A stretch of 64,000 bases of DNA from Agaricus subrufescens (Eukaryota; Basidiomycota; Agaricomycetes; Agaricales; Agaricaceae): assembly GCA_029945375.1 (NCBI GenBank), contig CM057060.1:1674001-1738000 (forward strand). Reading direction: 5' to 3'. This document shows positions 59,710-64,000 of the stretch, piece after piece. The translations under genes were made by a program, and so were the position numbers. Each line of letters starts with the position of its first letter. The stretch's first letter is position 1. The notes under the pieces were generated by a model. The model did not search any database and was not told the DNA's origin. It saw only the letters and a program-made list of their open reading frames with translations.

Positions 59710-60546
59710 ATCTCAGGGAGGACATTATTGTTGACGAGGATGGCGCCAAACTCCCAATTTTCGTCATCCTGGAAACATGATCTCTGGTAATTCTTCGGTG
59801 GTGCTAGTGGATCTCTTCCCTGGCCTCCTCGCTCCATTTACAGGGTCGGATATCTCCTACTTGCATCTGATCTTCTTCTCCGAAGTTCTTGGGCCTACCG
59901 GCAATTCACCTGGCAAGTTCCAATGATTTATATTCAATCTAGATGGCCAAAACATTCGGTAGACAATTGTGTCTGACGTAATAACTCATTATTGCATTAT
60001 CATAACATATGAGATCAAACTTTCCACCGTTCGAAAGGAGAGGATCCACTGAAAGGCCCAGGGTGTTGCGCGACTCGGGCTGTTCCGACAATATCTTCAA
60101 ACATAAACACCGTTGCGATACTTGATTGGATTTTCTGACCTGAATCGACTGACCGAGATCTAGTGGGAATTGTTGGTGTGTCACTATCAGGAAGAATCTT
60201 GAACCCGAAGAAGGCGCGACTCGAAACCACTGTTGATTGCATGCCATGAGGCCAACTGGGGTGCAAATTGGATTGGCGTTTGATCCTGGTTTAATCTCAA
60301 AAGCGGAACTGGTCCCATTCGAGGAGATCGGTGCATATTATTAAATATTAAATACGGGTCCATCCAAGCCAGGCAAGTCTATGAAGAAGCCAAGCCGCTA
60401 ACACAAGCCATCAATCTAGATATAAAGGAACTTTGCGAGCCACGCGAGCCGAGGTGACATCAAAACTTCATTCTGCACAGGACGACGAGGGGAATACAAT
60501 GGGTCTTGCCAGGTATTTAAAGTGTTTCATGAGACTCTATTAATAC
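59710..60546. other. Intergenic region between ALKBH7-like gene and the small orphan gene
   Basis: These 837 bp hold only short frames without domains on either strand. Both 3' ends fall here. Nothing repeat-like was found. Confidence 0.45.
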
Positions 60547-60864
60547 CTACGGCCCTGCAAGCGCCAAACATGATTCATAAGATTTGACAGAATATGCCAA
60601 TTGTACGTACGGCAAAGTGCTGATGCGGCCATTATCTTCGACTATAGTCAGAATTTGCGTGCCCTGAAAACCAAGTTATATTTGAACATCGCGGTGATTT
60701 GAAGCTAGAAAACTCACATCCTCCAAAAGACTAGAATTTTTGACGGTTCCGTAGATAGTCTCTCCTGTAGGGGTCCAATAGTACACACGGGTTCCAGCCT
60801 TTGGGAGCTGTTCAGATAAATTGTAGGCAAGAGGTGGTAAAAAACTGACGGGGAAGGCGTTCAT
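60547..60864 (-). CDS. Orphan 87-residue protein, SH3/Tudor-like by composition
   Basis: I do not recognise a named family. The ATG at 60864 starts MNAFPVSFLPPLAYNLSEQL; then comes the distinctive AGTRVYYWTPTGETIYGTVK. A 54-nt intron (60664-60717) with good ends joins SSLLED to GTQILTIVEDNGRISTLPYV, and the stop is at 60547. The pattern of alternating beta-strands with YYWTPTGETIYGTV and ILTIVEDNGRI suggests a small five-stranded barrel of SH3 or Tudor type, like those that bind peptides or DNA, but this is inference from appearance. A TATATATAT run at 60936-60944 lies about 75 bp upstream on its strand. An upstream in-frame ATG at 60918 is the alternative start. Confidence 0.5.
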
Positions 60865-61818
60865 AGCCCAAATAGCAGGTCCAGAGAGACTCGGACGGGC
60901 GAGTGAGGTTACCAACATTGCATTTTCGAAGAGAGTATATATATGCAAGGAGAAATCCCTTGAGCAATGAACAAGACTCAGCCGGTGACAAGCAATGAAA
61001 ATTAACGTGTGCAAGTGATCGCGAATAGATGATACCAACGATAGTGGAAGGAGCCGGGCTCGATTTTGACCTGCATCGTAATTGGGGGAGTAGATGAGGT
61101 GGAATAGCTAGTGCACTCCCCTGGAGCTCAATAGAAGGGTTAAGAAGTGTGACCTCCTTCATCTATAATCGATCGTCGCGGCATCGGAATTAAGTTAATG
61201 GCTTCGAGAGGAAACAAGATGTAGGACGACTTTATTCTCGGACTCGAACACGCACATTGATTTACGCATTTGTGAACACGAGGCCAATACACCCACATGT
61301 TCATGGCCCACCCAGATGAGTAATTCTCATGCATGTGTCTGGCAACTGACGCATGGAGAACACGCAGCCCGTGGTCGAGTCCTCGAGCCATTAATAAAGT
61401 GAAATGCAGGTAATACTTACTAGCCTCCGTTGATCCTCGGCCGTCCGAGAGCAGTCGCTGGGTTCATGGGACATTTCCAGCTGAGAAGAGATTTGCGTAC
61501 GGTCGTGCAGGAAGTGAACTTGCAAATCCATGGAAAAACTGCGCACCGCCAATGGCTGGGAAATGTGAGTTGGTATGAGGCGCAGTGGGTGGACGAAGGA
61601 TTCCCACACCACGACTAGTATAAAGAATACCCTGATCTTGGAGCATCGAGAGAACAAGGGTGCTCGTGAGTTACTTGCTCGCAGTTCAGCGGCCTGGTAT
61701 TTATGGCGTACGAGCTTGCCATCCGCCATCTCACTTACCATATTCGATCATTGATCTGATGGCGTGGCGATGTTTGTGCTACAGCTTCCCCTACTACCTT
61801 TAGACCTGGACCTCTGCG
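60865..61818. other. Intergenic region between the small orphan gene and LST8
   Basis: This 954-bp gap includes a TATATATAT run at 60936-60944 that serves the small orphan gene. Minus-strand frames at about 61139-61741 show no family signature. The right end holds the LST8 promoter. No gene is supported. Confidence 0.4.
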
Positions 61819-63337
61819 ATGCCCGCACTTTCTCACCCGCAGAAGATGAACACCCCTCGGCAAGATATGTCCGTTATACTGGTTACCGGATCCTATGACC
61901 ACGAAATTCGGTTTTGGGAGGCTTGGAGCGGCATATGCTCCCGCACCATTGCGCGCTCCGGTGAATCTGGTGTAAGTCAGCTATTTCTCGCAGCACGAAA
62001 TCCTGACATCTATCACCTCAGCAAGTAAATCGGCTTGCAATCTCACCTGAGTACACAAGTGCACACTAGCTCTGTCCGGCGGTCCGCTGATTCGCTCTTT
62101 AGTAAACGTCTCTTGGCAGCTGCTATTCACAAAAAGGTCAACATATACGAAATTGCGAGTACAGCGAATGAACCAGTATAAACTTTATTATCCAGCAAAG
62201 GACAAACATCTGACGCCGTTCGTTAGCTTGTGACCTTCGAGGGACACACCATGAATGTTACTGCAGTCTCGTTTCATAATGAAGGCAAATGGTTGGTCAC
62301 CGGCAGTGAAGACGGCTCAATAAGGATCTGGGATCTACGGTGCATTATTATCAATATAGAATTCAATTGGGAGCTCGTTTCTGAAATACAAATCCTAGAA
62401 GTTCCTCGCTGCATCGTATCTATGACAATGGAGCTCCCGGTACATATCTTCTTCAGCTTTTCTCAGCAGGGACCTCACTATTTTACTGTCAAGTCAACGA
62501 TGTTGTCATTCATCCGAATCAGGGAGAATTGATATCTTGTGATCAAGCAGGCAGCATCAAGCAGTGGGATCTGTCGGATAACACCTGTTCACATGAGCTG
62601 GTAGCGCCTTCACTGCATTCTTTGAATATTGACTGATCGTTTTTGAGATCATAGACCCCAGCAGCTGACGTCCCGATTCGTTCAGTCACCTTGGCTTCCG
62701 ACGGCTCATGTCTTGTGGCCGGGAACAACAAAGTAAGACATCATAACGTTTGAAACATCCGTATTGGTCATTTTAATATACCTGTGTAGGGTCGATGTTA
62801 TGTCTGGAGGATTAACGACGAACATACCGGTTTACCACGATTTCAAGCTGTGACGCGGTTCCAGGCGCATAATAAATACCTGACCCGCTGCTTGCTAAGT
62901 CCAGATGCAAGGTTACATATTCCACCCATCAACAATAATCAAACCTTCTCTCACATATTCATTCAAGATATCTCGCTACTTGCTCTGCAGATACCACCGT
63001 CAAAATATGGGCAATCCTTGGAAATTACGAGTTTAGAATGGAGAAGACATTGACGGGTCACCAAAGATGGGTATGGGATTGTGCGTTTAGTGCGGATTCA
63101 GCCTACTTGGTGACAGGTTCGTGGTTATGTATACTTATGCTTTTGCTCCTTCACTCATGTTTGGGACTCTAGCGTCATCCGACCATACAGCACGTTTGTG
63201 GGAGATGTCTTCGGGAGAAACTGTTAGGCAGTACAATGGACACCATAAAGGTTGAGTACTGTCTTTTCTTGTTAACTCTGCTTACCCTGCCATTTGTAGC
63301 TGCCGTTTGTTGTGCTTTACATGACGGTGCAGGTTAG
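61819..63337 (+). CDS. LST8: LST8, WD40 subunit of TORC1 and TORC2
   Basis: Lst8 stabilises the TOR kinase domain in both TOR complexes. The ATG at 61819 leads to [20 protein letters not shown], the first WD repeat. Successive exons give [85 protein letters not shown] and [13 protein letters not shown]. The last repeats are [34 protein letters not shown] and [20 protein letters not shown]. About seven WD repeats are present, filling the normal roughly 310-residue length. It needs around nine short introns, all with consistent frames. It stops at 63337. No targeting signal is seen, as expected. Confidence 0.93.
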
Positions 63338-64000
63338 GACTTTCAATGTTCATAGCACGTTTCCGTAAACCACTCGTGCAAGTCACTCTGAGGCTGGGTT
63401 TCCTGGAGGCATATTGTGATGTACGTAAGTACCTAATAAGAGAATGGTAGTCCTGGTGGCAAGGATCCTTTTTGCACAGCCTGTGGTCGAGGCCGTTGGT
63501 GATCTTTCGGGAACTTTAACAGTAATGAAGAGTTGGTAACTTTGGTAGCCAGTGCGGTTTCTCCACTCCTTTGACTCCAGTTTCAACTAGCGGGTTTCAA
63601 CTTTGAACTTCAGCTGCGGTGACACAGTTCTAATTCGGGATGTATCCTCTGTCACGGTATCGCCCCCGAATCGGACGCCGAGTCCCTAGTCTTCACTTGC
63701 AGTAAATGAAAGCCCCACAATTCAACACTTGTGATTCTGCCGACTCGAGAATACTACTGGATTTTCCTGCAACCTTATTACGTTGCTTCTCGTGATCGGA
63801 GGGTAGAAGCAAGCCTGACACTCCCGTATAGCATATTTGATGCATTCGATGCTCGTGTTAGGGGTGTAATGGACCTGAATGAAGTACACCGGACCGATTT
63901 ATTAGCCAAGCGAATCTTCATCTGGGCCCATGCAAAGGATTTGACCTCTACTGACGTTTTTGGCAAGACCGGGTGATTCGTTTATGTAGAACTCCTGCAC
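63338..64000. other. Right-edge region without a supported gene
   Basis: These 663 bp follow LST8. An 81-codon plus-strand frame at 63731-63976 (VMDLNEVHRTDLLAKRIF) may be part of a gene beyond the edge, but I see no domain or convincing splice context. No repeats were noted. Confidence 0.35.

Noticed and set aside
61139..61741. Minus-strand frames upstream of LST8
   Set aside because: They hold short hydrophobic stretches but no known motif, and they do not splice sensibly to each other or to the small orphan gene.
63731..63976. 81-codon frame at the right edge
   Set aside because: The composition is protein-like, but there is no recognisable domain and the context is cut by the window edge, so I did not call a gene.
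1..64000. tRNA genes, rRNA, CRISPR arrays, phage or bacterial operons
   Set aside because: None was recognised by eye. The intron-rich fungal genes throughout make bacterial features implausible; a tRNA scan would be needed to exclude a small tRNA with certainty.

Overview
The window is a stretch of nuclear DNA from a filamentous basidiomycete, most likely an agaricomycete mushroom. Three things point there. Genes are tightly packed and broken by many short introns, mostly about 45-75 nt, with GT..AG ends and CTNAC-like branch sites. The gene content is fungal. It also includes a family typical of Agaricomycetes: a DUF6533-type membrane protein. I can support 26 protein genes and found no convincing tRNA, rRNA, transposon or CRISPR array. 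All identifications come from reading the translated exons; no database search was run.

Layout, left to right: PAN2 (5' part only, minus), SOG2 (minus), a KDM8/JMJD5-like JmjC protein (minus), MOT1 (plus), VAC1/rabenosyn (minus), twinfilin (plus), a LOG-type phosphoribohydrolase (plus), cytosolic tryptophanyl-tRNA synthetase (minus), NOT4 (plus), D-lactate dehydrogenase (minus), EAF1/VID21 (plus), a membrane-anchored GH5 beta-glucanase (plus), an NmrA-like protein (minus), a DUF6533 protein (plus), a secreted GH55 beta-1,3-glucanase (plus), ECO1 (plus), a small orphan membrane protein (minus), an orphan acidic protein (plus), CDC45 (minus), an AIM25-like scramblase (minus), mitochondrial IF-2 (plus), a CHORD/CS protein (minus), a mitochondrial carrier (minus), an ALKBH7-like dioxygenase (plus), an orphan 87-residue protein (minus) and LST8 (plus).

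Most genes are housekeeping: mRNA decay and deadenylation (PAN2, NOT4), transcription and chromatin (MOT1, EAF1, KDM8), replication and cohesion (CDC45, ECO1), growth signalling (SOG2 in the RAM network, LST8 in TOR), trafficking and actin (VAC1, TWF1), translation (WRS1, IFM1) and mitochondrial functions. The 32-44 kb stretch is the only accessory-looking part, with two cell-wall glucanases flanking an NmrA-like regulator and a DUF6533 membrane protein.

The clearest structural theme is alternating orientation. Eight divergent pairs share short spacers (62-635 bp between start codons). Several convergent pairs have stop codons only 26-90 bp apart. Two divergent pairs each appear to encode two mitochondrial proteins. 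I did not see an obviously new multi-gene system. The best leads are the two orphan genes around one central TATA box at 45.1-47.3 kb, the very short VAC1-TWF1 promoter, a GC-AG first intron in EAF1, and a perfect 26-bp palindrome between two convergent genes.
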